Shown here in pieces: positions 6,321 to 6,389 of a stretch of DNA of 6,389 bases. Position numbers and translations under genes: made by a program. Each line of letters opens with the position of its first letter. Within the stretch, counting starts at the first letter, position 1. Below the pieces are notes generated by a model. The model was not told the DNA's origin, did no database searches, and saw only the letters and a program-made list of their open reading frames with translations. Source of the DNA: Candidatus Apopatosoma intestinale (GTDB taxonomy: Bacteria > Bacillota > Clostridia > Oscillospirales > CAG-272); assembly GCA_018064545.1 (NCBI GenBank), contig JAGHUY010000303.1, positions 1 to 6,389 of the forward strand. The letters are read 5' to 3'.

Positions 6321-6389
6321 TCAGTCCAGAAAACCGCCGAACAAAACGTCTGTTCCGTCATAAAAAACAGCGGACTGTCCGGGGGTAAC
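6321..6389 (-). CDS. mnmA: tRNA-specific 2-thiouridylase MnmA, C-terminal 22 residues only
   Basis: The minus strand enters at the right edge in frame and gives 22 codons, then TGA at 6323-6321. The peptide VTPGQSAVFYDG followed by VLFGG is the well-known end of MnmA (TrmU), where the family reads tPGQ-x-aVFYdGd-xx-lGGG near the C-terminus. The second glycine-rich motif has Phe-Gly-Gly where most members have Gly-Gly-Gly. MnmA makes the 2-thio group on U34 of the tRNAs for Lys, Glu and Gln, using sulfur from a cysteine desulfurase. Catalytic cysteines and the PP-loop lie outside the window. It is a housekeeping gene with its own terminator, unrelated to the sugar operon. Confidence 0.85.
   Translation of the reverse strand, partial: VTPGQSAVFYDGTDVLFGGFLD

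Overview
All recognisable genes lie on the minus strand, so the window reads from right to left. The sequence suggests an uncultured Firmicutes of the class Clostridia. The support is strong AGGAGG-type ribosome binding sites, short basic signal peptides, a near-consensus sigma-A promoter, and a CUT1-type sugar transporter with no ATPase gene beside it. This placement rests on style of sequence, not on a marker gene.

Layout in transcription order: (1) At the right edge, 6389-6321, is the last 22 codons of mnmA (tRNA 2-thiouridylase), followed by a strong intrinsic terminator (6267-6229). (2) About 200 bases without a gene follow, then a good promoter (6021-5993) and a roughly 77-base leader with an AT-rich inverted repeat. 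(3) The promoter drives an ABC sugar-uptake operon. It begins with a very large extracellular solute-binding protein (5908-2837, 1023 codons). This has a signal peptide, two related beta-sandwich (galactose-binding-like) domains, a helical spacer and a C-terminal solute-binding domain. (4) A GC-rich intercistronic hairpin (2830-2805) precedes two membrane permease genes of the MalF and MalG types (2778-1816 and 1814-933). These are separated by one base. (5) Last is a secreted NHL-repeat (beta-propeller) protein, 908 to beyond the left edge.

The most notable point is that the solute-binding gene is interrupted by a single in-frame TGA (3814-3812). The reading frame continues perfectly on both sides, so this is a nonsense codon and not a frameshift. 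It falls inside the solute-binding domain. Taken at face value it gives a 698-residue truncated protein and an orphan C-terminal part with no ribosome binding site. A recent nonsense mutation, a sequence error and a readthrough event cannot be told apart from this window.

Proposed function: the secreted receptor captures an oligosaccharide outside the cell and the two permeases import it. Power would come from a shared MsmX/MsiK-type ATPase encoded elsewhere. The NHL protein would be an extracellular partner of unknown role. The sugar cannot be named from the sequence.
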